From Micromussa lordhowensis (Eukaryota; Cnidaria; Anthozoa; Scleractinia; Lobophylliidae), in NCBI GenBank assembly GCA_964020085.1, contig OZ026600.1:4685361-4749360 (forward strand): a DNA stretch of 64,000 nucleotides. Direction: 5' to 3'. This document shows, piece after piece, positions 10,817 through 20,184 of the stretch. The notes under the pieces were generated by a model. It ran no database searches and was not told where the DNA came from. It saw nothing but the letters and a program-made list of their open reading frames with translations. The position numbers and the translations under genes are program-made. How positions within the stretch are numbered: position 1 is the first letter of the stretch; each line of letters opens with the position of its first letter.

Positions 10817-11050
10817 CTGCAACAAATCAACAACATACACCAAATCAAAGCCTATACGGGAAGGGATACCCAAGCCTCAGGTATATGACAGGGTAGAGAT
10901 TACACAAGTTCAGGTAGATGATGCACTATGCACCTCCCCCGCCCCCTCCCCCAACGAGCATGGTGCATCACATTTGAGAAAGAATTTGAATTACAGATAT
11001 CAGCCCAGCTAAACAGCCCTAAGCGAATGAACCTTCTCAGAGATACTTAC

Positions 11051-11227
11051 CTGAGCATGGACCATTATTGCATGGTTTTGTTTCCTTGTCGAGTCCTGCA
11101 CATTGTGCGCCGCCATTAGACGGAGGAGGATTGGTGCAGGTGCGCCGGCGTTCTTGCTGTCCAGCTCCACAAGTGACACTGCACTCGCTCCAGTCTCCAT
11201 AAGCGCTCCATCCTCCATTGATAGCAT
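11051..11227 (-). CDS. Thrombospondin type 1 repeat exon (partial gene)
   Basis: A 177 bp phase 1-1 exon with a consensus donor GTAAGT and acceptor TTTTCAG. It encodes [19 protein letters not shown], then [17 protein letters not shown] and CNNGPC: a full TSR domain with the canonical WSxWSxC-like motif (AYGDWSEC) and CSVTCG, the segment that can be C-mannosylated and O-fucosylated in this family. It is the clearest exon of the gene. Its neighbours are the related exon at 10637-10816 downstream and the Cys-rich domain exon at about 12215-12528 upstream. Confidence 0.85.
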
Positions 11228-12214
11228 CTGAAAAGAGAGATTTGTTAGTACACTATGTCCTACTGGTGACTATAATACTTGTTACTTTCTCTTTGGGTTT
11301 GTTTCGAAGCATGGTGTCGTTTATTTAAGTTTCTTTAAAAACCGACGATGGTGCTTGAAATTAAACTGAAACAATATGTTATGCTTAGAAGTTTCCACCT
11401 TTTTGCTTTTAAGGCTGCAAAGCCGTACCTTATTTTACCGTATAACTCCGCAGGCAGATAACTTTTTGATATAAGTAGACCCTTAACACTCGGCTTGATC
11501 ATTAGTAAGGTAATGCGAGGTTAAAAGCATGACCCTAAAAAGGTTTTTGAATTCAGATAAACAATCTGCTTCGTGTGCATTCACAGAACAAACAGGCATC
11601 CATTTTCATTGAAGTTATTTTGGAGACAAATAGTTCTAGGCGAGAAACAATTACGGCCACCAATTTTAGAACGAGCTCAGTATTGATTCGAAGCGTTACA
11701 CTCAAAAAACAAATTTAAAAGTAGGAAAGTTGGAAAAAATAATGTTTGCGTTTTCGTATTTTACGCCTAATCATAACAATTACAATTTCCTCAAATGTGG
11801 TTGGTGCCTAAACTACTGTATTTTGCTCTAATTAATCTGCAAAGTTGTAATCGAACAGTGTAATCGGACAGTTGGCTGTAATCGGACATCCGTAATCAGA
11901 CAGTCACATTAGCCAATCATTCTAAGTCCTCTCAACTAGTTCCACCAATGACAACGTTGATTACAATCACTATGGTAACCAATTCTAGCGAGTGTCTTTG
12001 TAAAATTGAGGAGGTTTATCTCCGGCGACTGTTTTCAAAGAAACTTAACAGTCATTATCTTAATTATCATATTTAAAACTGGCTATTAAAAGCTATTTTC
12101 CAAAATCATGAAATGGGAAATTGAAATGGTTATGATAAATTGGTAAATATGATTACAGGCCGTATTGGACTCCACTCTGCCCTATTATCATTATTCATTC
12201 ATTCGTGTTCCAAG
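11228..12214 (-). other. Intron of the TSR gene
   Basis: AT-rich and non-coding. It includes a short run of similar CAATCGGACAGT-type motifs near 11855-11905 (three near-copies of ATCGGACA/ATCAGACA). No exon was recognised. Confidence 0.45.
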
Positions 12215-12528
12215 TCAGTTAAAATCAAGTGCAATACAATTACGTTTTTTCATCCTGCAGCATTTGAATGTTTCAATGCAGTAAATCCAATCGCAAGTGC
12301 TTTTGTAGAAGCCGGTCATGTAATAGCCCTCCCGTTTGCAAGTGCTCCAACCCCAGTTGTTGAACGAAACGGAAACATCTTCATCGTAACAGTGGTCATA
12401 ACTTTCTGGGTGATTAAACGGACGGCAACATTTTGCCTCTTCTATATATTTGGTACAAATAATATCTTCCACTTATTCTGATGCCTTCCAAGTAATAGCC
12501 GTTAGGGCATAGAGCCCAGACGTTCTTT
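12215..12528 (-). pseudogene. Extracellular Cys-rich domain exon with frameshift
   Basis: After an AG acceptor at 12529-12530 the minus strand reads NVWALCPNGYYLEGIRIS; the frame then changes, and the rest (YIEEAKCCRPF, then ESYDHCYDEDVSVSF, GWSTCKREGYYMTGFYKSTC, CIETFKCCRM) is in the frame of 12215-12472. The doubled GYYxxG...CC pattern is a repeat I recall from cnidarian secreted proteins that also carry TSR domains. One base must have been gained or lost between about 12460 and 12475. This is either an error in the assembly or a disabling mutation in the TSR gene. The reading runs into a stop at 12215 unless a donor lies just before it. Confidence 0.5.
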
Positions 12529-12651
12529 CTAAAAAAAAATAAGGAAAAGGTAAACGTTAAGCAAAATCAACAACTTACAGTCACATGATCATCCTGAACG
12601 GACCAATTAACGAAAGTGAAGAATGATCATCGCAGTATATTTTCCAATTTA

Positions 12652-13304
12652 AGGTGGCTCAAAACAGTTTCCAGCGCTTATATTTGGATAGGTCGTTATA
12701 ACGACTGTTTATCATTTGATGCTACAATCATGGTATGAAAAAACTGCCCAATCATTGGTGAACACGTTGTCATCATCTTCTTGACACAATAGGTTACCAT
12801 AGCAACAGTATGACCTCTGAAAAACACCCTTAATTACAGCTTTAGGGCCTTATAATTCAAAAACGGCACGGTAAAAATTTTTTATATTATCAACTTTTGA
12901 TAAGCATGATAAGACGCAACTTTTGGCAAAGTTTTAAAAAATTCTGTATATGGGGTACAGAGCCACTTTAAATTTTCGAAAACTTAAGGTGGCTCTGAAC
13001 CCAATGTACAGAATTTTTTTAAACTTTGCCAAAAGTTGCGTCTTATCATGCTTATCAAAAGTTGATAATATGAAAAAATTTTACCGTGCCGCTTTTGAAT
13101 TATAAGGCCCTAAAGCTGTAATTAAGGGTGTTTTTCAGAGGTCATACTGTTGCTATGGTAACCTATTATGTCAGGAAAATGATGACAACGTGTTCACCAA
13201 TGATTGGGCAGTTTCTTGATACCATGATTGTAGCATCAAATGATAAACAGTCGTTATAACGACCTATCCAAATATAACTGCTGGAAACTGTTTTGAGCCA
13301 CCTT
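12652..13304. repeat. 650-bp foldback element
   Basis: Left arm 12652-12975 starts AAGGTGGCTCAAAACAG; right arm 12987-13304 ends CTGTTTTGAGCCACCTT. The arms are about 320 bp each and nearly identical apart from small differences (for example a 2-3 bp change near 12785 against 13170), separated by about 12 bp. Inner ends also carry AAGGTGGCTCTG-type sequence, so it may be two head-to-head copies of one MITE. No coding content. Confidence 0.85.
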
Positions 13305-13339
13305 AAGCAATTGGAAAGAAGAAGCCTGAAAAAAATCAG

Positions 13340-13411
13340 GGCTTCAACGGGATTCGAACCAGTGACCTCCGCGATACCGGTGCGATGCTCTACCAACTGA
13401 GCTATGAAGCC
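13340..13411 (-). tRNA. tRNA-Thr(GGT)-like gene, possibly pseudo
   Basis: The 72 nt fold as a cloverleaf: acceptor GGCTTCA/TGAAGCC (7 bp), D arm GCTC...GAGC with AGTTGGTA loop, anticodon loop CCGGTAT giving anticodon GGT, and T loop TTCGAAT. A and B boxes are intact and a T7 run follows the 3' end, a good Pol III terminator. Two flaws are visible: an A-C mismatch at the base of the anticodon loop and a T-C mismatch in the T stem. GGT is an unusual Thr anticodon in animals, which normally use AGT. It may be a repeat-derived tRNA pseudogene. The ORF across it (AQLVEHRTGIAEVTGSNPV) is the familiar spurious tRNA translation. Confidence 0.6.
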
Positions 13412-13505
13412 ACACGTTGGGAGCGAGGTCAATTTACTGAGTTTTATTTATTTAACGTGGTGAACGAGCTTTTTCCTTAGAAACTGATTTCAAGTATAGT
13501 AGAAT

Positions 13506-13640
13506 TCCAGGGGGGATACTTGACCCATGTCTGGGTATAGAGGTGGCGCCAAAGGTTTAAAAATCTTGACCCTGTTTAGGACAAAAAATACTCTAAAAAC
13601 CCTACCCTGTGTAAGACAGCACCCTCTATTTTCAGACCCT
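13506..13640. repeat. Unclassified dispersed repeat (LINE target)
   Basis: Sequence with CCCATGTCTGGGTATAG and spaced ACCCTGTTTAGGAC / ACCCTGTGTAAGAC / ACCCTGTTTTTT motifs, a degenerate internal repeat. The LINE 3' tail begins directly after it. Confidence 0.4.
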
Positions 13641-13929
13641 GTTTTTTATTATTATTTTTTTTTATTTATTTATTTGCCACACTACAATAATTACAAAAGG
13701 ATGCCAAAAAAATAAAATGTAGGAAGAGATGGCGAGGAGGCCTAAAAGAAACTATAGAGCTTATGTTAATTAGGCCTCCTCAATTACAATTTTTCGAAGA
13801 TGGCATAAAAAAATTACGGCGACGGATACAATATAATATCAGGTGAAAAATTTAAACTAATCAGTATTACGGAAGTTTACAAATGTTGAATATTAAAAGG
13901 CTTTTTCCCAAGATTTTTGTTGGAGTATA

Positions 13930-14645
13930 CTAGTAATGATTGCAAATAAATGCCTTAAGTGCTCTTTTAAAGGAGAAAGGTGAGGAAGCGTTGATGATGT
14001 TGGTGTTTAAGGTGTTGTAAAATTTAGGTCCTTGATAAAAAACGGAAAATTGTTTGGTTCGAGTACGACAGAAAGGCAGACGAAATTTACACGAGTTTCT
14101 TGTGTTATACGAATGAATTTGACTTTGTAAGGTAAATTTACAATGAAATTTTAAAGGTAGAGTATGGTTTTGATAGGAGTACATGAATAAGCCTAGTTGT
14201 ATTAAGTATATATCATGAAATTTTAAGATACCAAGATTTTGAAAGATTGGATCAGTATGTGCATCGTAAGTGGTTTTAGCTATAGTTCTGATCACTCGTT
14301 TCTGTAAAATCTCAAGACGAATAAGGTTAGTTCTATAAGTAGAGGCCCAAACTAAGTTGCAGTAAAAAAGGTATGGATAGACTAGAGAAAAATATAGTGT
14401 TCGTAAGGTTTTCGTGGATAAAAAGAAACTGGATTTCCGAATAATTCCTGTGCATTTAGAAACTTTATTGGCGACATGTGAGATTTCAGATTTCCAATTT
14501 AAATTTTCATCCAAGATTACTCCCAAGAAAACTGTTTCTTTTACTTGATCAATTTTTTGACTATTAATTAAGAGTTGAATAGTTTGATTTGTACGCTTTT
14601 GGGATGGTTTAAATGCAATAAATTTGGGTTATTTCAAGTTTAATG
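13930..14645 (-). pseudogene. LINE reverse transcriptase, C-terminal part
   Basis: The frame ending at 13930 encodes the thumb and C-terminal region of a CR1/Jockey-type LINE RT: FLGVILDENLNWKSEI (the conserved GVxLDxxLxW motif), YFSLVYPYLFYCNLVW, then LQKRVIRTI and the SYNTRNS/FRLPFCRT region typical of the ORF2 C terminus. The open frame continues upstream of its first Met through an in-frame stop (TAA near 14628) to the Polinton boundary. Reading across the excised Polinton with one TTAATG retained keeps frame with the RT part at 34779-35169, so the split is due to the insertion. The stop shows the LINE was already, or has become, inactive. Confidence 0.85.
14640..14645 (+). repeat. Polinton target-site duplication, left copy
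   Basis: TTAATG directly precedes the AGTAGTGTAGG terminus. The same hexamer follows the right terminus at 34779-34784. A 6 bp duplication is the Maverick/Polinton hallmark. Confidence 0.92.
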
Positions 14646-14899
14646 AGTAGTGTAGGAAATGGGGGAACTAGGACATTTCTGGATTTTACGCATCTCAGCG
14701 TAGTTAGTGTAAAAATCTGAGTCTAAAATATATGATATAATACACTAAAACAGCGTAGTTATGCGTAGGTAGTGTAAGTAGCGTAGATATCGTAAAAATT
14801 AGACATACTATTTTACGCACAAAAATGCCTAAAATGCGTAGGATAGTGTAGGATATAGTAAAATTTAGATTGTTCTCACGATGCTGATTTTTAAGACAT
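14646..14899 (+). repeat. Polinton left terminal inverted repeat
   Basis: 254 bp matching the reverse complement of 34525-34778 with a single substitution (GTAGGATAGTG against GTAGGTTAGTG near 14855). Internally it is built of recurring GCGTAG / TAGTGTA motifs, which may serve as binding sites for terminal protein or integrase. The VLTF3 gene ends inside it. Confidence 0.95.
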
Positions 14900-15880
14900 G
14901 ATAAATTTCCAACCAGCGTTCTCACCACCTAGATTTTCACAGATTTTTTTCCAAATTTTATCAAGTTCATAGAGTTTTAAACGATCTTTATACAATTTTA
15001 GCTTTGGTAAAAATTCATTATATCCAAGTATTTGACAAAATTTATAAATGATATATGAATAGGAAAAGAAATTTCTTCTATTTTTACCTTTAAATAATTC
15101 AAATGGCTCCTGAATTTGTAAAAACCTCATTTTCATTTTTTCTTCCATTATAGAAGTCATTTGTAATGGAGGTATTTTTGTTATTCGATACAAAATTTGT
15201 GTGGCATGATTATAATAACGTAATTTACGATGTTTTTTAAGATATCTTTTAATATCTGCTTCTGTTAACTTTTCCAAAGAATTTTCCATCCTTTCACGAA
15301 TGATTTCTTTGAAAATATTATTAATAACATCTTCTGAGACTTTAAAACTTTCTTTGCCTTGGATATTGGCTAAACAGTCACAAAAATGATTATATCTTTT
15401 GTAATCATTTTCTGCGGTTTTTATAGATGATTTTTCTGGATTTGTTGAGACATTTATGCTTATTCCACAACTTAGACAAGTACTTATCCCTTCATCGACG
15501 TTCAATACTCGAAATTTTTCACATGTATAACAATAATTATCTTCATTTATATTATTTTCACTGTATTGTAGTTCATCAGGGAAGATATTATATTTATACC
15601 TTTTATAATAAGAATTATCAACAACAAAATGTTTTGCTCTATTTTCTGTATGTAAAAAAAGTAAAATAGCATTCTTTAATAAATAACTAGTACGAAGATT
15701 TTTGATATCATTTATTTCATTTTGTAACCTTATTTGTTCAATTTGATCAATTCTAGAATAATCTTTTTTGATGGATAAATTTAGAATTTTTTTTTTTAAA
15801 TCTGGTATTTTTTTTTCTTTGAGAACAATTTCTGAAAGTTTTTGACGATGTAGATTGCCAATGGTCTCTTTGTTCATCAT
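14891..15880 (-). CDS. VLTF3-like late transcription factor
   Basis: The 329-residue protein resembles the poxvirus A2L / NCLDV VLTF-3 family. After a Lys-rich coiled N terminus there is a zinc ribbon with CxxC-x14-CxxC (C117, C120, C135, C138), then the family signature YKRYNHFCDCL...QGKE (about 160-177), a helical middle ending at PPLQMTS and EEKMKMRF, and a C terminus with RRNFFSYSY and DKIWKKIC. VLTF-3 proteins activate late virion gene promoters, so this would switch on the capsid genes of the same element. It is the leftmost gene, transcribed toward the terminus, and its stop lies within the inverted repeat. Two adjacent Met codons are possible starts. VLTF3 is widespread in NCLDV-related viruses but is not, to my knowledge, a standard animal Polinton gene. 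Confidence 0.85.
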   Translation of the reverse strand: MMNKETIGNLHRQKLSEIVLKEKKIPDLKKKILNLSIKKDYSRIDQIEQIRLQNEINDIKNLRTSYLLKNAILLFLHTENRAKHFVVDNSYYKRYKYNIFPDELQYSENNINEDNYCYTCEKFRVLNVDEGISTCLSCGISINVSTNPEKSSIKTAENDYKRYNHFCDCLANIQGKESFKVSEDVINNIFKEIIRERMENSLEKLTEADIKRYLKKHRKLRYYNHATQILYRITKIPPLQMTSIMEEKMKMRFLQIQEPFELFKGKNRRNFFSYSYIIYKFCQILGYNEFLPKLKLYKDRLKLYELDKIWKKICENLGGENAGWKFIMS

Positions 15881-15912
15881 AATAATTAATATACTTTATT
15901 CTTTAAAGTAGA

Positions 15913-16089
15913 TTAATCTTCACTCTCACTGCTCGTTGATTCCTCACTGCTCGTTGATTCCTCACTGCTCGTTGATTCCTCACTGCTCGTCGATTCCTCA
16001 TCTGAATCAGGATTATAATCACTGTCACTACTATCAGTATCATGAAGTGGGTCTTCAGTTAAAATTTTTTTAAAATTAGGGACAGGCAT
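15913..16089 (-). CDS. Small acidic Ser/Glu repeat protein
   Basis: A 58-codon frame lies between the VLTF3 and polymerase genes, six bases from the polymerase stop. It begins MPVPNFKKILTEDPLHD, continues Asp/Ser-rich, and ends with four perfect EESTSS hexapeptides encoded by an 18 bp DNA repeat, then ESED. The start codon is preceded by ATATAT as in other genes of the element, which is the main reason to believe it is expressed. The Ser-acidic clusters are potential casein kinase 2 sites; acidic tails of this type often bind basic proteins or DNA-binding partners. I do not recognise a family. Confidence 0.6.
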   Translation of the reverse strand: MPVPNFKKILTEDPLHDTDSSDSDYNPDSDEESTSSEESTSSEESTSSEESTSSESED

Positions 16090-16094
16090 ATATA

Positions 16095-19000
16095 TTATGA
16101 AATATTAAAATTTCCATATGCATAACTACTGATACCATCATCTAAAATATATCTTTTATCATCAAAAGGTGATAATGATACTTTATTAATTTGGTAACTA
16201 GATATCTGATGATACTCTGACCGGATAGTTCGCATCTTATGCCTCATAGTATTACATTTTTGTAAGGTATCACGATAATCAGAGAGAGATAATTCACTCT
16301 TAATGACATTCTTCTTGACACCTTTAGCAGTCTTGTTTTCCTTGTTTTCTGTCTTGTAACTATACATTTTACTTTTTAGACCAACAAATTCAGTGATTGG
16401 ATCACCAGCTGCTTCATCTTTGAATTTACCAATTACTTTTTTATTTTCTGCAAAAAAGAACTCTGACGATTTGGGATAATCACTATTGTCAAACCTTTCT
16501 TTATCTTTATATAAATCACTATAAAGATCTTCTGCTTTTATATGGTAAAATAAAGAATCAGTATCAGTAAAAAGTAACTTTGCATCAGGGTATTTTTTTC
16601 TGATATAGTTGTAATGGAAGTCATACATTAATGTTTTACTTAGATCTAGAATAGAGAATCCAACATAAGAGGGTTTATCTAAGACTAGTCTAGCCTTTTT
16701 CATTTGTACCCCAACTAAATTTTCATCAAATATTTTACTAGAAACATACATTGGTTGCCTTGTCAATTTCAATAAATGATCCGGATCAGTTTCTAATTTG
16801 ATATTAGATCTTTTTCTTAGGTTTTCCATAGTTTTGCCAAAAACTGAATTATTCATTAGTTTAAAGAAGTCTTTTTCAAAACTATTCTTAGCATTTGTTC
16901 TTTTTTTTGTGTTAAAATCAATATAAGGTTTCATCCAAGGTTTCTGAGTAAATTCTAAGACTCTGTGAACCTTTTTCAACTTCATACCAAGAGATAAATA
17001 AAGCTGTAAATTTTTGTAATGTAATACATACTTTTCTTTATTCTTTAGATTAGGAACCAACTTGTGAACTCTACCACTGCTAATATTTTCTTTTTCTTTT
17101 AAATCTTTGCAATACTTTGATAACATATTATCAGTGATTAAAATCTTTTCTGGTGCTAATGGATAATCATTATGCAAATCGTGTAGCTCTTCTGGATATT
17201 CTAAATCTACTTCTAAAATGGCACCTTTTTTTGTATTATTTTTGTAATTTTCTAAGATGAAATCTTCAGAGTTAATCCATTTAAAATCTTTAGTTGGAAG
17301 TGACTGTGACATAGCCCATCCATAAAGATTATTTGCATCTAAATACATTAAATAACTACTTTCATCTTCTGGATTATAACACTTCATATACTTGTTGTTT
17401 GCAACAGCATGTCTATGAGTAATATTACTAATACCACCTCTCATTCCCTTTTCAATGAATAGTTGTTGATCTAAATCTGAAATTAAGTCTAGATTTATTT
17501 TTGTCATTCGGAGTAATGCATCCCATGATAACCCAGGTGCAGAGTAATAATGACAGGGATCTAGCCCATAGTCCTTCAAACATATAGTTCTGAAATTTTC
17601 AAATACATCTGCTAATAGTAGAACATCTGTACGCAAATATAAATCATGATAATAACCTAAGTCTTTAATTTGGAATTCACTCCATACTTGTTTTGCGTGC
17701 TCATAGTCACTCTCTGAAATATTTGTATCATTCAAAATACTATAAAAATCTTCTCTTGCTGGTAAAGACTTCTCACTGAATCGCTGGAATGAGTCCATGT
17801 AATCATAAGGGTAAACACCTTTTCGCTTTATTAATCTAAATTGATCATCATTTGGAAAAGCTTTCTTTGAATAAAAGAATGCATTATCACTTAAATTACT
17901 GCTTAGTCGATCTAAACTCTGACTCATAAATGAAAAACTGTCAATGAAAGTCAAATAATTACCTAGTCTAAAGCCAATATATTTCTCAAAATTACTTGCT
18001 ATAACATCAACATTAATATTAAAATCTTGTCTTATTAAATGACCAATATTTTGCATGATAAAATGGCAGTCATAACCTTTAAGATTATGAAATATTACTG
18101 GAATTTTTAAATTTTCTGCACTAATAGACCATTTAAGATTACAATTACTATGAGCAGCACCACGATATTTACCTGTAATATGGCAGTGATCTCTAACTTT
18201 TTGTTTTGAAGGTTTATCTTTATCTTTTTCTTCATTAAATTTTCTCTCACAAATATGACATATAGTAGAATTTTGGAAATGTGTTTCATTTTTATCAGTC
18301 ATAACTAATGGTTTCTGGAAATGTTCTATAACTATTTTTATACAATCTTTTACTTCACTCAACATTTTCATGATAAATTTTTCGATACAATCTTCTCCAC
18401 GGTATATTTCTACTGGTTTGGAATAACTATTATCAAATCTACAGACTAATTTATATCCGTAACTACAAGCCTTATGACTTTGATAAGTACTAGTGTAAGA
18501 TTTATCATCACTAGGTAGGCAACCGTCTATTTTTTCTGTGATTGATTCAAAATCAGCGTAAATTACGAAAGGTGCAGGTAACATTTTTTTGTGATTTTTA
18601 AAATAAATTTTTGATCCTGCCTCGGGCATCTTTATCGCTTGAGCTCCATTAAGGAGCATGCAATCTTGCTTGTGATCTTCTAGGACACTAGCAGAACTAC
18701 CACAATGTAGACAACGCAAACAAAAATATTTCTTTTCTTTGTGATCATTGAATGAAAACATAAATCGATCTAAATCCTTGATGAGCACATAGTGGCTCTT
18801 GTCTCCTTCTTCAATCCATAGTAATTCCAAGTGGTCTGTAAAATTAGTTTCTGATATTCTGATAGGATAAGCTTCTCCATCATAACCAAATACACAGATA
18901 TTAATCTTATTTTGCTTTTCAATCTTATAAATATCTTTTACAGTGACTGGAAAAGTGATACCAGTGTAATCTAACCGTTTGACAGATTCTCGATCTGCCT

Positions 19001-20129
19001 TGGTTATTCTTTCCGGATGAACTATAAGTGGATTTAAATGCCTATTATGACACCATAGGAAACATTTATTGTCTGTATTTTTGGGATTGATTAAACCCTT
19101 CATAGGGTTACGTAGTTCCTCAGGTAGTTCAATATATGATGATCCTCTTAATGGAAAGTAAGAGACAATATTAATGATATGTGAAAGTACCGATTGGAAT
19201 ACCCAACCAGAACCTTCAGAGAGCCAAACAGCTATTAACTCTAAAATTCTTTCAATACCTTCATCGATACTCACTTCTATATCTATTCTATTGGTAACCG
19301 TAAAAGGGCCAGCGTTAAAATAGGGTTCTCGGTAAATGACACCATCCTCAGTACTCTTTGATAATCGAACCCTTAGTGTAGTATTGTATTTAAAACCCCT
19401 TCTATCTGATAATGATCGCATTAAAAGATCAAATATTTCTCGTTTAGTGCTACTTAACTGTATTGATGGGTCATTTCTATTGACAATTTGTACATCATAA
19501 GATTGAACATTACCTCTTAATGCATTGGATCGCTCAGTAATAGTGATGTCTTTAGGGATAAATTTCAAATTTCTTCTGAATTCTCTTATAGTTTCAGGTC
19601 TATAATATGGAGCGATTTGATCAATCACATTTTTAACCTTTCTTTGAAGTCTTGTAGGTACAGGTTTTATAGGTCTTATTATTTTTAGCCTCGGTAAAGG
19701 CACTGGAGCTGCTGGTGGTTTTGTACGGGGTTTTGGTACTGGTGGGGGTGGTCTATATTCAGTAGGTCTTAATGGTTCTGGTAAATTGACTGAGGGACTT
19801 ATCGGATCATCTATTAAAGTACCTCCAAGGTATGAGTCTCTTAGTCTCCTAGCTGCAATCGAACGGATTAGTCGATTTTCAACATAATCTTCATGTTTCT
19901 TAGATCTTCGTGGTTGTGGGTTGGCAGGTGTGGCTGGTATTGGCTGACCTTGCGGACCTTTTTTTGCTTCATTAAGCTTATGAAAATCTGTCTTTAAATG
20001 CTGATATTTTCCCCCTTTTGAATATTTTTTCTTGCATATATTACAATACCAATCAGATGGTTTTGGTAATGTGTCTGCAGATATCTTTTTGTATTTAATT
20101 TTGGGTTTAATTTTAACTTTAAAATCCAT
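16095..20129 (-). CDS. polB: Protein-primed family B DNA polymerase with HNH insert
   Basis: The 1344-residue replicative polymerase of the element. A C2H2 finger (WYCNICKKKY...HLKTDFH, residues ~27-50) and a Pro-rich linker lead a long N-terminal region. The 3'-5' exonuclease motifs are visible: Exo I FVIYADFES (~525), Exo II FHNLKGYD (~680) and Exo III YLRTDVLLLAD (~833). Polymerase motifs follow: A YLDANNLYGWAM (~932), B KLMNNSVFGKTMEN (~1090) and C FTDTDSLF (~1186). Between Exo I and Exo II is an endonuclease VII/HNH-like module, CHICERKF...DHCHITGKYRG...CNLKW (~625-665). No helicase or RNA primase is encoded, and the terminal repeats fit protein-primed replication from both ends. The frame is intact and ATATATAG precedes the start. 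Confidence 0.95.
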   Translation of the reverse strand: MDFKVKIKPKIKYKKISADTLPKPSDWYCNICKKKYSKGGKYQHLKTDFHKLNEAKKGPQGQPIPATPANPQPRRSKKHEDYVENRLIRSIAARRLRDSYLGGTLIDDPISPSVNLPEPLRPTEYRPPPPVPKPRTKPPAAPVPLPRLKIIRPIKPVPTRLQRKVKNVIDQIAPYYRPETIREFRRNLKFIPKDITITERSNALRGNVQSYDVQIVNRNDPSIQLSSTKREIFDLLMRSLSDRRGFKYNTTLRVRLSKSTEDGVIYREPYFNAGPFTVTNRIDIEVSIDEGIERILELIAVWLSEGSGWVFQSVLSHIINIVSYFPLRGSSYIELPEELRNPMKGLINPKNTDNKCFLWCHNRHLNPLIVHPERITKADRESVKRLDYTGITFPVTVKDIYKIEKQNKINICVFGYDGEAYPIRISETNFTDHLELLWIEEGDKSHYVLIKDLDRFMFSFNDHKEKKYFCLRCLHCGSSASVLEDHKQDCMLLNGAQAIKMPEAGSKIYFKNHKKMLPAPFVIYADFESITEKIDGCLPSDDKSYTSTYQSHKACSYGYKLVCRFDNSYSKPVEIYRGEDCIEKFIMKMLSEVKDCIKIVIEHFQKPLVMTDKNETHFQNSTICHICERKFNEEKDKDKPSKQKVRDHCHITGKYRGAAHSNCNLKWSISAENLKIPVIFHNLKGYDCHFIMQNIGHLIRQDFNINVDVIASNFEKYIGFRLGNYLTFIDSFSFMSQSLDRLSSNLSDNAFFYSKKAFPNDDQFRLIKRKGVYPYDYMDSFQRFSEKSLPAREDFYSILNDTNISESDYEHAKQVWSEFQIKDLGYYHDLYLRTDVLLLADVFENFRTICLKDYGLDPCHYYSAPGLSWDALLRMTKINLDLISDLDQQLFIEKGMRGGISNITHRHAVANNKYMKCYNPEDESSYLMYLDANNLYGWAMSQSLPTKDFKWINSEDFILENYKNNTKKGAILEVDLEYPEELHDLHNDYPLAPEKILITDNMLSKYCKDLKEKENISSGRVHKLVPNLKNKEKYVLHYKNLQLYLSLGMKLKKVHRVLEFTQKPWMKPYIDFNTKKRTNAKNSFEKDFFKLMNNSVFGKTMENLRKRSNIKLETDPDHLLKLTRQPMYVSSKIFDENLVGVQMKKARLVLDKPSYVGFSILDLSKTLMYDFHYNYIRKKYPDAKLLFTDTDSLFYHIKAEDLYSDLYKDKERFDNSDYPKSSEFFFAENKKVIGKFKDEAAGDPITEFVGLKSKMYSYKTENKENKTAKGVKKNVIKSELSLSDYRDTLQKCNTMRHKMRTIRSEYHQISSYQINKVSLSPFDDKRYILDDGISSYAYGNFNIS

Positions 20130-20184
20130 CTATATATAATAATATATGTCTAATTTTTTTTTTAAATTCTTAATTTTTTATTTA

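Larger units (their letters stand above)
13641..14645 (-). mobile_element. CR1/Jockey-like LINE, 3' part, split by the Polinton
   Basis: The element lies on the minus strand; its 3' tail is an AAATAAATAAAA-type tract (T-rich on plus at 13641-13672). Upstream are a 3' UTR and the C-terminal part of the reverse transcriptase. It ends at the TTAATG copy 14640-14645; the other half resumes after the second TTAATG copy at 34779. Confidence 0.85.

Noticed and set aside
13166..13432. ORF with AQLVEHRTGIAEVTGSNPV
   Set aside because: This is the well-known false translation of a tRNA-like sequence, here the minus-strand tRNA at 13340-13411.
15920..16010. CRISPR-like short repeats
   Set aside because: The 18 bp repeats have no spacers and encode EESTSS hexapeptides within a small ORF.
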